A DNA stretch of 64,000 nucleotides from Bacteroidota bacterium (GCA_030706145.1 JAUZPB010000002.1:1-64000); one strand, 5' to 3'. Counted from the stretch's first letter, positions 8,360-18,362 are shown. Notes: generated by a model not told the origin, from the letters alone. Numbers and translations are program-made.

Positions 8360-9049
8360 ATGTCTCATGTTTTGAAGGAAATAATTAAGAATTTATCAGT
8401 TGATTGTGCAATCTTTGGATTTGAAAAATCTTTTCTCGAAATATTATTAATAAAGCGTAAGAGAAATCCGGAAAAAGGAAGATGGGCTTTACCGGGAGGT
8501 TTTATAAAGAAAGAAGAGCTAGTAGACCAGGCTGCTAAGAGGGTTCTTGAAGAGACAACAGGAATAACCAATCTTTATCTTGAAGATGTCGCGTTCTTTG
8601 ATGCTCCGGAGCGATTTCCTTTATGGAGAGTCTTTACATTCGGGTATTTTGCATTAGTTAGTCCTGAGAACTATCCTGTTCATATTGGTATTGATACGAC
8701 CGATGTAAAGTGGTTTAAATTAAATGAACTTCCAGATCTCCCCTTTGATCATAAGTACATAATTGATACAGCATTAGAGAAATTACGTAACAGAGTAAGG
8801 TATAGGCCAATTGGATTTGAACTTCTTCCTGCAAAGTTTACACTTCCGCAATTGCAGCACTTATATGAATCGATTTTGGACAAGAAGTTAGATAAAAGAA
8901 ATTTCCGTAAAAAGCTGATGGCAATGAATTTACTTCAGAAGCTGGAAGAAAAAGAGACTAACAACATTAAGCGCGCAGCATATTTATACAGGTTTGATAA
9001 AAAGAATTATAATAAATTAAAAAAGCAGGGGCTGATATTTGAGTTATAA
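8360..9049 (+). CDS. Nudix-domain transcriptional regulator (NrtR/AraR-like) of xylose use
   Basis: The 229-residue protein joins a Nudix fold (about 10-140) to a C-terminal winged helix (about 150-229; LPQLQHLYESILDKKLDKRNFRKKL). The Nudix box starts at Gly47 and keeps Glu53, Arg61, Glu65 and Gly68. Val62 and Thr66 replace two metal-binding glutamates of the REUxEExGU consensus, so hydrolysis is unlikely and the domain probably senses a ligand. I chose ATG 8360 because GGAAG lies 7 bases upstream. The longer frame to 8264 would read through a probable operator. It precedes a xylose transporter, xylulokinase and xylose isomerase. Bacteroides AraR is a characterised sugar regulator with this architecture. 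Confidence 0.82.
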   Translation: MSHVLKEIIKNLSVDCAIFGFEKSFLEILLIKRKRNPEKGRWALPGGFIKKEELVDQAAKRVLEETTGITNLYLEDVAFFDAPERFPLWRVFTFGYFALVSPENYPVHIGIDTTDVKWFKLNELPDLPFDHKYIIDTALEKLRNRVRYRPIGFELLPAKFTLPQLQHLYESILDKKLDKRNFRKKLMAMNLLQKLEEKETNNIKRAAYLYRFDKKNYNKLKKQGLIFEL

Positions 9050-9296
9050 TTAATTCCAAAATTCAGTAATATTCCAGTTGGTTCTTCATCTGAACTAAAA
9101 AATATTCTTTTTGAAAGATCTGCTCCCAGTACTAGAATATGAGTGGGGATGAGTATACTATTCAATTCCCTAGCTTTATAACTCAAATATCGCCAATAAT
9201 TCTATTTTTCAACAAGCCATTATTAATATAAAACCATTGTTCGTATAAAATAATAAAAAATTCATCTAAAAGGCATTTGCGCCAATTAGATTAATA

Positions 9297-9344
9297 GTGT
9301 ATTTTTTACACATTATTTCGATCTTATTAGTGTACTTTTAACAC
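9297..9344. promoter_or_regulatory. Two 15-bp operator-like palindromes upstream of the xylose operon
   Basis: GTGTATTTTTTACAC (9297-9311) and GTGTACTTTTAACAC (9330-9344) fit the same pattern as the site at 8282. Their starts are 33 bp apart, close to three helical turns, so two dimers could sit on one face. They lie 71-118 bases before the symporter start. The rest of the 365-base gap 9050-9414 shows no other gene or clear structure. Confidence 0.7.
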
Positions 9345-9414
9345 TTTTTTTCATGCATAAGGATTGTGAATTCCATATTTAAAAATCACACAAAAAAAAC
9401 AATAGGGAGCTTAT

Positions 9415-11040
9415 ATGAGTTTTCTTGGAACGCTTGACTGGTTAGTTGTAGTCCTCTACTTTATTGTGATTGGCGCAATATCAGTATGGTCTATCAAAAG
9501 GAAAAAGAATTCGGCCTCAGAATACTTTTTAGCAAGCCGTAATCTTGGATGGTTTGTTATCGGTGCCTCAATACTTGCTTCAAATGTTGGTTCAGAACAC
9601 ATTGTTGGTTTGGCTGGTACAGCAGCCAAATCCGGACTGGCAATGGGTCATTATGAACTTCACTCATGGATAGTTCTTATACTCGGATGGGTATTTGTCC
9701 CCTTTTATATGCGAAGCCGTGTATTTACGATGCCGGAATTTTTAGAAAGAAGGTATAATGAAAAAGCACGCTGGTTGTTATCAATTGTACAACTTTTAAG
9801 TTACATCATAGCAAAAGTCTCAGTTACAATTTATGCCGGTGCAGTTGTTTTCAATTCATTCCTTGGAATTGATTTCTGGACAGGAGCTATAATACTGATA
9901 GTAATCACGGGTTTATATACCATTTTTGGCGGTCTGCATGCAGTTATGTACACAGAGACTCTGCAGGCAATAGTTCTTCTTGTTGGATCAATTATACTTA
10001 CAATTTCTGGTCTTGTAGAAATAGGAGGATGGAATAATCTTGTAAATTCCATTTCGAAGGATCACTTAAATATGTTTTTGCCTTTGTCAGATCCTAATTT
10101 CCCATGGCTCGGGATTCTATTTGCCTCGCCGATCGTTGGACTCTGGTACTGGTGTACTGATCAGCACATAGTACAAAGGTGTCTGGCTGGCCGTGATGAA
10201 AAGCAGGCAAGGCGCGGGACATTATTTGCAGCTTACCTAAAACTTTTCCCATTTTTTATCTTTATGATCCCTGGACTTATTGCATATGTGCTGGCAAGTA
10301 CCGGTAAGATACAGCTTCCACAATCCGATCAGGCTTTTCCTGTCCTTGTAAAAACATTATTGCCTGTTGGAATAAGAGGAATTCTTGCTGGTGGAATCCT
10401 GGCAGCCCTGATGAGTTCCCTTGCAGCTGTATATAATGCATGCTCAACACTTTTTACAATGGACATATATAGGAAGGTAAAACCAAGTTCATCAGAGAAA
10501 GAACTTGTAAGAGTAGGGCGCATTACAACAGCAGCAGTTGTAATACTTGGAATGGTTTGGATTCCATTGATGAAGGGTATATCAGATGTTCTCTACCAGT
10601 ACCTGCAAAGTGTTCAGTCATATTTAGCTCCACCAATTGCTGCCGTATTTTTACTTGGGGTTTTCTCAAAGCGGATTAATGGCAAGGGAGCATTTTCAGC
10701 AATGGTTGTTGGATTTATCATAGGAATTGCCCGAATAGTCCTGGAATTAAACAGGCACAGTTTAAGTGGAATACTATATACATTTGCAACTGTAAACTTC
10801 CTTTACTTCTGTATCTTCTTATTCCTCTTTTCAATTGCACTCATGGTAATTGTAAGTCTTTTAACCGAAAAACCATCAGAAGAGCAGCTAAATGGCTTAA
10901 CATTTGCGACAACAGTCTCTGCCGATAAAGCAAAATCACGTGCAAGTTGGAATAAATTTGATGTAATAATGTCTGCAATGGTCTTCATTTTTATAATTGC
11001 AGCATTCCTGTATTTCTCGCCTTTCGGTGTTGCAAAATAA
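9415..11040 (+). CDS. Sodium/solute symporter (SSS family), probable xylose transporter
   Basis: The 541-residue inner-membrane protein has about 14 hydrophobic segments and the family pattern of SGLT-type carriers. Visible blocks are ASEYFLASRNLGWFVIGAS, ASNVGSEHIVGLAG in the first transmembrane helix, and LTISGLVEIGG. The start at ATG 9415 follows GGGAG. It lies between the Nudix regulator with its operators and the xylulokinase, so sodium-driven uptake of D-xylose, or a related sugar, is the best inference. The close relative vSGLT carries galactose, so specificity is not fixed by sequence alone. Confidence 0.85.
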   Translation: MSFLGTLDWLVVVLYFIVIGAISVWSIKRKKNSASEYFLASRNLGWFVIGASILASNVGSEHIVGLAGTAAKSGLAMGHYELHSWIVLILGWVFVPFYMRSRVFTMPEFLERRYNEKARWLLSIVQLLSYIIAKVSVTIYAGAVVFNSFLGIDFWTGAIILIVITGLYTIFGGLHAVMYTETLQAIVLLVGSIILTISGLVEIGGWNNLVNSISKDHLNMFLPLSDPNFPWLGILFASPIVGLWYWCTDQHIVQRCLAGRDEKQARRGTLFAAYLKLFPFFIFMIPGLIAYVLASTGKIQLPQSDQAFPVLVKTLLPVGIRGILAGGILAALMSSLAAVYNACSTLFTMDIYRKVKPSSSEKELVRVGRITTAAVVILGMVWIPLMKGISDVLYQYLQSVQSYLAPPIAAVFLLGVFSKRINGKGAFSAMVVGFIIGIARIVLELNRHSLSGILYTFATVNFLYFCIFLFLFSIALMVIVSLLTEKPSEEQLNGLTFATTVSADKAKSRASWNKFDVIMSAMVFIFIIAAFLYFSPFGVAK

Positions 11041-11059
11041 ATTGAAGGGAGATAAAACG

Positions 11060-12541
11060 ATGTATTCAATCGGTTATGATGTAGGAAGCTCTTCCATAAA
11101 ATGCAGCATTCTAGAGATTGAATCCGGCAAGGTAAAAGCTGCCGGATTTTATCCAGAGGAAGAAATGGCAATAAGTACTCCAAAGCCAGGATATGCAGAA
11201 CAGGATCCTGAAGTATGGTGGGAGTACGTCAAGATACTTACCCATAAATTAACAAAGGGTAATTCAATAAATGCTGATGAGATTGTATCAATTGGAATTA
11301 CTTACCAAATGCACGGACTGGTTCTTGTAGATAAAGATCAAAAGCTACTACGCCCTTCAATCATTTGGTGTGACAGCCGAGCTGTTGAGATTGGTCAAAA
11401 AGCTTTTGAAGCAATTGGTGAAGAAAAGTGTTTAACCAGTCTGTTAAATTCCCCTGGGAACTTTACAGCTTCAAAGCTCAGGTGGGTAAAGGAAAATGAG
11501 CCGGATATATACGGCAGGATATATAAGGCCATGCTACCTGGTGATTTCATTGCAATGAAATTGAGTGGTGAAATAAACACTACTATTTCCGGCCTTAGCG
11601 AAGGAATATTTTGGGATTTCCAAAAGAATTCCATATCAGAAGACGTATTATCATATTACCAGATAGACAAAAATATACTGGCAAAAGCACATGATTCTTT
11701 TGAAATACAGTGCAGACTCTCCGAGAAGGCTGCAATAGAGCTAGGCTTAAAAAAAGGGACACCAATTTCATACCGGGCAGGAGATCAGCCAAACAATGCC
11801 TTTTCACTTAAAGTGCTGAACCCCGGAGAGATTGCAGCTACAGCAGGCACAAGTGGTGTTGTTTATGGAGTAACAGACAAGATACGGTTTGATGCAAAAT
11901 CCAGAGTAAATCAATTTGCGCACGTAAATTATTCGAATCAGAAGAATAGCTTAGGCGTTCTGCTTTGCATTAATGGTACTGGAATATTAAACTCCTGGTT
12001 AAGGAAAGCCGCAGGAAGTGAATATTCATATAATGAAATAAACGTACTAGCTTCAGAGGTAGCAATAGGTTCGGAAGGAGTAATAATAATCCCATTTGGC
12101 AATGGATCAGAACGTGTTTTAGAAAACAAAAATATTGGATGCAGCATATCGGGTTTAGATTTCAACAGACATTCAAAAGCCCATTTATTCCGCGCTGCGC
12201 AGGAAGGTATTGCATTTTCTTTCAAATATGGAATTGATATAATGGGAGAAATGGGATTAAATATTAATGTAGTAAGAGCAGGTAAAGCAAATATGTTCTT
12301 AAGTCCTGTTTTTAGAGAGACATTAGCCAATCTTACTGGTGCGACAATAGAGTTATATGACACAGATGGAGCACAAGGTGCGGCAAGGGGGGCTGCATTA
12401 GGAGCAGGTTATTATAAGTCAATTGATGAAGCATTCAATTCATTAAAAAAACTGGAGACTCTTTCACCCGATAAATCAAAAACAGAAAAGACTCTTAAAG
12501 GTTATGATAGCTGGCTTGATCAGCTCAATAGAATCATATAA
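11060..12541 (+). CDS. xylB: Xylulokinase
   Basis: This FGGY kinase of 493 residues phosphorylates D-xylulose to D-xylulose-5-phosphate. It has the N-terminal loop GYDVGSSSIKCSIL, the sugar-binding ITYQMHGLVLVD, catalytic Asp242 in YRAGDQPNNAF, and the C-terminal RAGKANMFLSP and GAARGAALGAG. ATG 11060 is preferred to an earlier in-frame start at 10997 because it follows AAGGGAG and avoids overlap with the symporter. The 19-base gap to the symporter indicates one transcript. Confidence 0.9.
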   Translation: MYSIGYDVGSSSIKCSILEIESGKVKAAGFYPEEEMAISTPKPGYAEQDPEVWWEYVKILTHKLTKGNSINADEIVSIGITYQMHGLVLVDKDQKLLRPSIIWCDSRAVEIGQKAFEAIGEEKCLTSLLNSPGNFTASKLRWVKENEPDIYGRIYKAMLPGDFIAMKLSGEINTTISGLSEGIFWDFQKNSISEDVLSYYQIDKNILAKAHDSFEIQCRLSEKAAIELGLKKGTPISYRAGDQPNNAFSLKVLNPGEIAATAGTSGVVYGVTDKIRFDAKSRVNQFAHVNYSNQKNSLGVLLCINGTGILNSWLRKAAGSEYSYNEINVLASEVAIGSEGVIIIPFGNGSERVLENKNIGCSISGLDFNRHSKAHLFRAAQEGIAFSFKYGIDIMGEMGLNINVVRAGKANMFLSPVFRETLANLTGATIELYDTDGAQGAARGAALGAGYYKSIDEAFNSLKKLETLSPDKSKTEKTLKGYDSWLDQLNRII

Positions 12542-12616
12542 TCAGCCTATTAGCACAAAAGTTTTAATATTTGAAAAGAAACTAGTAATTAACTAAAAAA
12601 GTAATGGAGTAAAAAA

Positions 12617-13948
12617 ATGGATTATATAGTCGGAGCTCAGGAATATTTCAAAGGGATTGAAAGAATTAAATATGAAGGAAGAGATTCTAAAAATCCTTTA
12701 GCCTTCAAGTGGTATGATGAGAATAAGGTGGTAAACGGAAAGACAATGAAGGAATATTTCCGTTTTGCTGTTGCATACTGGCATAGTTTCTGTGCAACCG
12801 GAGGTGATCCTTTTGGCGTAGGTACAAAAGTACTGCCATGGAACACTGTAAGTTCTGATGCTATTGAACAGGCAAAGGCAAAGATGGATGCTGCATTTGA
12901 GTTTATTACAAAAATGGGAATTCCCTTCTATTGTTTTCATGATACAGATCTTGTAGATGAAGGAGCAACAATTCACGAGACCGATAAGAGGTTGGAGACG
13001 ATGGTTAATTATGCAAAGGAAAAGCAGAAAGAATCAGGGGTAAAGTTACTTTGGGGTACTTCAAACCTGTTTGGTCATCCACGTTATATGAACGGAGCTG
13101 CAACTAATCCGGATTTTAACGTTTTGACCTATGCTGCTACTCAGGTAAAGCGAGCTCTTGATGCTACAATTGAACTTGGCGGATCCAACTATGTATTCTG
13201 GGGTGGGCGTGAAGGGTATATGTCACTACTGAATACAAATATGAAAAGAGAGAAAGAGCATTTAGCAATGTTCCTTACACTAGCAAGGGATTACGCACGC
13301 AAGCAAGGATTTGACGGAACATTTCTAATAGAGCCAAAGCCAATGGAACCAACAAAGCATCAGTATGATTTTGACACAGAAACTGTGATTGGTTTCCTGC
13401 GGAACTATGGATTAGATAAGGATTTCAAAGTTAATATTGAAGTAAATCACGCTACTTTAGCCGGACATACTTTCCAGCATGAAATACAGTGTGCAGTTGA
13501 TGCGGGATTATTTGGTAGCATAGATGCAAATCGTGGAGATTACCAGAATGGATGGGATACAGATCAGTTTTCAATAAATCTTTATGAAATGACAGAAGCA
13601 ATGCTGATCATTCTTGAAGCTGGTGGCTTTGGGAAAGGTGGAGTTAATTTTGATGCAAAGCTAAGGCGTAATTCTACTGATCCAGAGGATCTGTTTATAG
13701 CTCATATTTCGGCAATGGACACATTTGCACGCTCACTTTTGATTGCCGATTCAATTCTGAAAGAATCTAGCTACAAGAAGTTAAGAGCAGAGCGCTACTC
13801 GACATTTGACAATGGTTCTGGTGCAAAGTTTGAGAAAGGAGAGCTAAGCTTTGAAGATCTGAGAAACCTTGCCATAAAAAATGGTGAGCCAAAGCAGATA
13901 AGTGGAAAGCAGGAATTATATGAGCAGATAATAAACTTATTTATTTAA
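12617..13948 (+). CDS. xylA: Xylose isomerase
   Basis: The 443-residue class II xylose isomerase converts D-xylose to D-xylulose with two divalent metals. His108 and Asp111 lie in FYCFHDTDL. Metal-site segments [30 protein letters not shown] and [16 protein letters not shown] are present in order. Length is normal for the family. It lies 75 bases after xylulokinase, with a ribosome binding site near 12605, and is followed by a strong terminator, so it ends the operon. Confidence 0.95.
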   Translation: MDYIVGAQEYFKGIERIKYEGRDSKNPLAFKWYDENKVVNGKTMKEYFRFAVAYWHSFCATGGDPFGVGTKVLPWNTVSSDAIEQAKAKMDAAFEFITKMGIPFYCFHDTDLVDEGATIHETDKRLETMVNYAKEKQKESGVKLLWGTSNLFGHPRYMNGAATNPDFNVLTYAATQVKRALDATIELGGSNYVFWGGREGYMSLLNTNMKREKEHLAMFLTLARDYARKQGFDGTFLIEPKPMEPTKHQYDFDTETVIGFLRNYGLDKDFKVNIEVNHATLAGHTFQHEIQCAVDAGLFGSIDANRGDYQNGWDTDQFSINLYEMTEAMLIILEAGGFGKGGVNFDAKLRRNSTDPEDLFIAHISAMDTFARSLLIADSILKESSYKKLRAERYSTFDNGSGAKFEKGELSFEDLRNLAIKNGEPKQISGKQELYEQIINLFI

Positions 13949-13993
13949 GAAAGTTTTTGTCCTCTCTCTCTTTAAGGACTAAAAAAAATAAGA

Positions 13994-14040
13994 AACCCCG
14001 GCTGCGTAAAAATAATTACTGCAACCGGGGTTAATTTTTA
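13994..14040 (+). terminator. Rho-independent terminator of the xylose operon
   Basis: AACCCCGGCTGC and GCAACCGGGGTT form a near-perfect 12-bp stem around a 15-base loop, followed by AATTTTTATT. It lies between xylA and the convergent small secreted-protein gene and may serve both. Confidence 0.85.
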
Positions 14041-14054
14041 TTGCAAAACTTTAA

Positions 14055-14297
14055 TTAATCGTTTCCACATTCATGTGTGCAGCTTGCTTTTTCCTTATCT
14101 GTGCAGTGGTCAGCCTTAGCCTTCTTTGTAGTTGTTTTCGGAGCCTTTGGAGCTTCTTTCTTCTGAGACTTTAGATCGACTTTCTTTTCAGTTTTAACAG
14201 CAGTTTTCTTAGCGACCTTTTCCTGTGCAACTGAAGAATTTATACCAGCAAATAAAAATGATCCAGCAATAGCAGCTATTATTAATTTCGAACGCAT
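14055..14297 (-). CDS. Small exported lysine-rich protein with a cysteine tail
   Basis: The 80-residue product starts at ATG 14297, chosen because AAGGAG lies about 8 bases upstream. A Sec signal peptide ends near NSSVAQ. The mature part is low in complexity, rich in Lys, Ala and Thr, and ends HCTDKEKASCTHECGND with three cysteines and two histidines. That tail could bind a metal ion. I recognise no family. It stands alone, convergent with the xylose operon. Confidence 0.65.
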   Translation of the reverse strand: MRSKLIIAAIAGSFLFAGINSSVAQEKVAKKTAVKTEKKVDLKSQKKEAPKAPKTTTKKAKADHCTDKEKASCTHECGND

Positions 14298-14485
14298 CAA
14301 ATTACTCCTTTTTAGATTTTTGAAATAGTTAGAGAATTTATGATACATAATTTAATCAAAAAACAGAGAAGTAGAAATATGATTGGCTAAGATTTATATA
14401 TAATTTATTTGTGTTGTGTTTTAAAAGGTCGTTAATTAGATTAAAATGCAAGCAAGATAATAAAACAACCTATAAGGAGGTTTTT

Positions 14486-14950
14486 ATGCCAGTCAAAAAG
14501 CTAAAAGAATTCCTTGATAAGAACAAGGTAAAATATGTCAGCATAAAGCACTCCCCCGCCTTTACAGCGCAGGAAATTGCTCAATCAGCACATATTCCGG
14601 GAAGAAATCTGGCAAAGACTGTAATTGTAAAAATCGAAGGAGAATTTGCCATGGCAGTGCTTCCTGCTAAGTACCTTGTAGATATTGATCTTTTAAGGGA
14701 CGCAACAGGGAAAGAGAATGTTGAATTAGCCGGAGAAAAAGAGTTTAAGAATATGTTTCCCGATTGTGAAATAGGAGCAATGCCCCCTTTTGGCAACCTC
14801 TATAAAATGCCTGTTTATGTTGCCGAAGCACTTACAAAGGATAAAGAAATTGCTTTTAATGCTGGGTCACACACAGAGCTGATAAGGCTCAGTTTTGAGG
14901 ACTTTGAAAGGCTCGTAAAGCCAAAAGTCGTTCAGTTTGCTCTTGTTTGA
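14486..14950 (+). CDS. YbaK/EbsC-type aminoacyl-tRNA deacylase
   Basis: The 154-residue YbaK/ProRS-editing domain protein hydrolyses mischarged tRNA, usually Cys- or Ala-tRNA(Pro). Visible family marks are HSPAFTAQEIAQSAHIPG, the lysine in LAKTVIVK, and the glycine loop EIGAMPPFGN. ATG 14486 follows a strong AAGGAGG. An in-frame extension upstream to 14411 lacks such a site. The exact tRNA substrate cannot be told from sequence. Confidence 0.85.
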   Translation: MPVKKLKEFLDKNKVKYVSIKHSPAFTAQEIAQSAHIPGRNLAKTVIVKIEGEFAMAVLPAKYLVDIDLLRDATGKENVELAGEKEFKNMFPDCEIGAMPPFGNLYKMPVYVAEALTKDKEIAFNAGSHTELIRLSFEDFERLVKPKVVQFALV

Positions 14951-15007
14951 ACATCGAGGAATGCCTTAGCAAAGCTCAGAATAAAAAACAGCCCCATAAT
15001 TTTCTCT

Positions 15008-15057
15008 CGCGCAGATAAAGGTAAGTTCTTAAAAAGAATAAATCCGTAGTCTGCGCG
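15008..15057. repeat. Inverted repeat downstream of the YbaK-like gene
   Basis: CGCGCAGA (15008-15015) and TCTGCGCG (15050-15057) form a perfect 8-bp stem around a 34-base loop in the gap before the cupin gene. There is no T tract. Its role is unknown. Confidence 0.4.
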
Positions 15058-15177
15058 GTATTTCAAGCTTTTTATTAAAGAAGAAGAAGAGAGGCATCGG
15101 GAAAGATTGGTGAAAATTTGTTTAAAAACAGTTATATTTCCACTGAAAAACTAGATTTTTTACAAGGATTGGATTTA

Positions 15178-15504
15178 ATGGAAATTAAGAACCTATATGC
15201 AGAAATTCCAGACTATTTCCCTAAAGAAATTTTTAATATTTTAATTCATAATAATAACCTTACCCTCGAAAGAATAGTCTCATGCGGGCAGGCATCACCT
15301 GAGGGAGAGTGGTATTCACAGGAGACAAACGAATGGGTTATACTCCTTGGAGGTTCAGCCGGTATGTCATTTGAGGGTGAAAGCGAAGAAAAAGTTTTAT
15401 ATCCTGGAGATTATGTCTTTATTCCAGCTTACACTAAACATAGAATAGAATGGACAGATAAAAAGCAAAAAACAGTATGGTTAGCCCTTCATTTTCTCGA
15501 TTAA
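15178..15504 (+). CDS. Small cupin-domain protein
   Basis: The 108-residue protein is a single cupin barrel. WVILLGGSAGMSFEGE and the PGDYVFIPAYTKHRIEWT strand pair are typical, with His in TKHRIEW as the probable metal ligand. The first cupin motif lacks the usual paired histidines, so metal binding may be weak. I start at ATG 15178, preceded by AAGGA. A TTG-initiated frame 20 codons longer is possible. Confidence 0.75.
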   Translation: MEIKNLYAEIPDYFPKEIFNILIHNNNLTLERIVSCGQASPEGEWYSQETNEWVILLGGSAGMSFEGESEEKVLYPGDYVFIPAYTKHRIEWTDKKQKTVWLALHFLD

Positions 15505-15613
15505 TATTGTCCCCGGGCATTTACTGAAGGAAAAAACAGCATTTGATAAAAAATAAATAAAATAATCGAGCTGAAGTACAAAAAAGGCAGAAATCAAATA
15601 TTGAGTATAAATC

Positions 15614-15835
15614 ATGCCATTAAAAAGATCAAAAAACAAAATGATTGCCGGTGTGTGCGGTGGAATTGCCGAGTGGTTGGGCTGGGATCCGACTATTGTT
15701 CGAATTGCATATGTTCTAATTTCCATTTTTAGTGCGGCCTTCCCTGGAATTCTAGTTTATATTATTTTGTGGATAGTTATGCCGGAGTCAGACGACTCAG
15801 AGATCAGAAATAGCAAACAGAATTCCTATTACTAA
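15614..15835 (+). CDS. PspC-domain membrane protein
   Basis: The 73-residue protein is almost entirely a PspC domain: KMIAGVCGGIAEWLGWDPT, then a hydrophobic helix of about 25 residues ending ILWIVMPE. PspC proteins are small membrane factors tied to envelope stress. No pspA or pspB lies nearby, so a phage-shock role is not supported by context. Confidence 0.85.
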   Translation: MPLKRSKNKMIAGVCGGIAEWLGWDPTIVRIAYVLISIFSAAFPGILVYIILWIVMPESDDSEIRNSKQNSYY

Positions 15836-16031
15836 TAACATTTCACTGATAACAAAAGAAACCCACCGTGGGTCTCTATAAGTGACCTTGCTGCATTAAT
15901 GTGCATTTAACCCCACTATTCAAGCAAAACTCCCTATACATATAAGGGTCAAAAGTACTTAAAATGATCCATGAAATTCATTTAAATTTGCATTAATTTA
16001 TAAAATTAAAAACAAACTTGGGATAACAGAA

Positions 16032-17846
16032 ATGAAGCAATTGCTCATCTTTTTACTTGTTATTGCAGCCAGTACTTGCTTTTGTCAAAGTAAGGCAAAT
16101 AAGACTTCCTCTTTTCAGAAAGAAGTTCAGGCCTATCTTGACAATTACAACAATACATATCAGAAGTTATATACTGCTGTAAATGAAGCGCAGTGGCTCT
16201 TAAATACAAAAATCGTTGAAGGAGACACACTTACACAAAAAGCAGCAGAAAAGGCAGGTGAAGATCTAACAGCCTTTACAGGAAGCACTGAAAACATTGA
16301 AAAATCGACAAAATACCTTAAGCGAAAGGATGAATTAAGTGCTTTACAGGTAAAACAGCTGCAAGCAATACTCTACTTTGCCGGAAGTGATCCGCAGACT
16401 GTAAAAGATATTGTTAAAGAGAAGATAAAGGCAGATGCTGAACAAACGAGACAGCTCTATGGTTTTGATTTCAAAGTTGATGGAAACTCAGTGACAACCA
16501 ACCAGATTGATGATACACTAAAGACATCAAAAGATCTTGCAACAAGGTTAAAATATTGGGAAGCAAGTAAGGAAGTTGGTAAGACATTAAAATCTGGTTT
16601 AGCAAACCTTCAGCAATTAAGGAATAAATCGGTGCAAGCCCTCGGATACAAAGATTTCTTTTCTTACCAAGTTTCCGACTATGGAATGAGCACAAATGAA
16701 CTTTTGAAAGTTTGTAGAGAGATGATCAGTGAGCTTTGGCCATTATATCGTGAACTGCATACATGGGCCAGATATACTTTAGCCGAAAGATATGGACAGA
16801 AAGTGCCAGATATGATCCCCGCACACTGGCTTCCTAATCGCTGGGGACAGGAATGGGAAGATCTCGTAGATGTAAAGGGTTTAGACCTTGATAAAGAATT
16901 AAAACAGAAGTCGGCAGGATGGATAATCAAGCAAGGCGAGGAATTCTACGAAAGCCTAGGATTTGGTCCACTAGGAGAATCATTCTATGAAAAATCCAGT
17001 TTATATCCTCTTCCAGAAAACTCGCCATTCAAGAAGAACAATCATGCTTCCGCATGGCACATTGATCTTAAAAATGATGTCCGCTCTTTGATGAGCGTTG
17101 AGCCAAATACAGAGTGGTGGGGTACCGTACTTCATGAGTTAGGGCATATATACTATTTCAAGACATATTCAAATCCAGATGTCCCCTTGGTCCTAAGGAA
17201 TGGAGCCAACCGTGCTTTTCATGAAGCAATGGGAAGCTTAATAGGACTAGCATCAATGCAGACTCCATTTCTTGAGGGCCGGGGTTTAGTTCCTGCAGGG
17301 GCCAAGACAGATAATATAGAGCAACTCTTAAAAGAGGCACTGGAACAGGTAGTATTAATCCCATGGGGAGCAGGTGTAATGACGGAATTTGAATATGAAC
17401 TTTATGCAAATAATCTTCCAAAGGATCAGTACAATAAAAAGTGGTGGGAGTTAAAGAGGAAATATCAAGGTATTGAACCTCCAAAAGAGCGCGGAGAAGA
17501 ATATTGTGATGCTGCATCAAAGACGCATATAAACGATGATCCTGCACAATACTATGATTATTCAATGTCAGTCATATTACTCTTTCAGTTCCATGATTAT
17601 ATTGCAAAAAACATACTCCATCAGGATCCACACGCAACTAATTACTGGGGGGAGAAAAAGGTTGGAGATTTTCTAAAAAAACTAATGCGCCCTGGGGCAA
17701 GCAAAGATTGGAGAGAACTCTTAAAGCAATCAATAGGTTCGGATATGAGTGCAAAGGCAATGATAGAATATTTTAGTCCACTTAGGAGCTATCTTAAAGA
17801 AGTAAATAAGGGAAGGAAATATACACTGCCAGAAAATATATTTTAA
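16032..17846 (+). CDS. Exported M2-family peptidyl-dipeptidase (ACE-like)
   Basis: The 604-residue metallopeptidase has a Sec signal peptide ending ASTCFCQ. The zinc motif HELGH lies at 368-372, and a third ligand, Glu398, in FHEAMGSLIG is placed as in angiotensin-converting enzyme. WHIDLKNDVR and the tryptophan- and proline-rich helices also match M2. It likely removes C-terminal dipeptides in the periplasm. Length is normal for a single-domain bacterial ACE. It is monocistronic. The 196-base gap upstream contains the perfect short palindrome ACCCACCGTGGGT at 15861. Confidence 0.9.
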   Translation: MKQLLIFLLVIAASTCFCQSKANKTSSFQKEVQAYLDNYNNTYQKLYTAVNEAQWLLNTKIVEGDTLTQKAAEKAGEDLTAFTGSTENIEKSTKYLKRKDELSALQVKQLQAILYFAGSDPQTVKDIVKEKIKADAEQTRQLYGFDFKVDGNSVTTNQIDDTLKTSKDLATRLKYWEASKEVGKTLKSGLANLQQLRNKSVQALGYKDFFSYQVSDYGMSTNELLKVCREMISELWPLYRELHTWARYTLAERYGQKVPDMIPAHWLPNRWGQEWEDLVDVKGLDLDKELKQKSAGWIIKQGEEFYESLGFGPLGESFYEKSSLYPLPENSPFKKNNHASAWHIDLKNDVRSLMSVEPNTEWWGTVLHELGHIYYFKTYSNPDVPLVLRNGANRAFHEAMGSLIGLASMQTPFLEGRGLVPAGAKTDNIEQLLKEALEQVVLIPWGAGVMTEFEYELYANNLPKDQYNKKWWELKRKYQGIEPPKERGEEYCDAASKTHINDDPAQYYDYSMSVILLFQFHDYIAKNILHQDPHATNYWGEKKVGDFLKKLMRPGASKDWRELLKQSIGSDMSAKAMIEYFSPLRSYLKEVNKGRKYTLPENIF

Positions 17847-17885
17847 CTAAAAAAAGGGGGGCAGAATTTTCTAACTCCAGGATAT

Positions 17886-18362
17886 CTATTTTTGAATTTC
17901 TGTCCCCTGATTGTTTATCATAAACCATTTATTTTTTCTTCGCACAAGAACCTTTGTCAGTTTTGAATTATGGATCTCAGTTTTATCGGGAGTTATTACC
18001 TTTGTTTCAAGGTCGAAGTTCATTACAGCAGTATCGCCATATATTCTCACACGAATATTAGAAGGAATTGAGGAGACCTGTCGTATTACAGAATCTTTCT
18101 GAGCAAATTCATTTAATACATCTTGCTTAGTCGATTCGCCACCTTTTCTATTTATTCTAATATAATCTTCTGCCAGATAGGAAGCATAAGCAGAGGTATC
18201 TTTCCTGGTAATCAAAGAGATCAAATCATACTCAAGTTCTTTAACCTGATCCTCATATTCCTTATTATCATCAGCTTTAAGAGTAAATTTATGCTGAGCA
18301 TTTAATAACAGAGGAAACAAGATACATAACAGGATAAGAGTCCCGATATAGCGAAGCATCAC
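17886..18362 (-). CDS. Exported DUF4440/NTF2-like protein
   Basis: The 158-residue protein has a signal peptide (LILLCILFPLLLNAQ) and then an NTF2-like fold: a long helix, LAEDYIRINRKGG, YGDTAVMNFDLETKV and a closing KNKWFMINNQGT. DUF4440 members are small pocket proteins of unknown ligand. It faces the ACE-like peptidase tail to tail and precedes another NTF2-like gene encoded in the same direction 105 bases upstream. Confidence 0.8.
   Translation of the reverse strand: MMLRYIGTLILLCILFPLLLNAQHKFTLKADDNKEYEDQVKELEYDLISLITRKDTSAYASYLAEDYIRINRKGGESTKQDVLNEFAQKDSVIRQVSSIPSNIRVRIYGDTAVMNFDLETKVITPDKTEIHNSKLTKVLVRRKNKWFMINNQGTEIQK

Noticed and set aside
15861-15873. ACCCACCGTGGGT palindrome after the PspC gene, as a terminator
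   Set aside because: The stem is only 6 bp and no T tract follows on either strand.
17158-17565. Minus-strand ORF of 135 residues
   Set aside because: It lies inside the ACE-like peptidase gene, whose zinc motif occupies the true frame.
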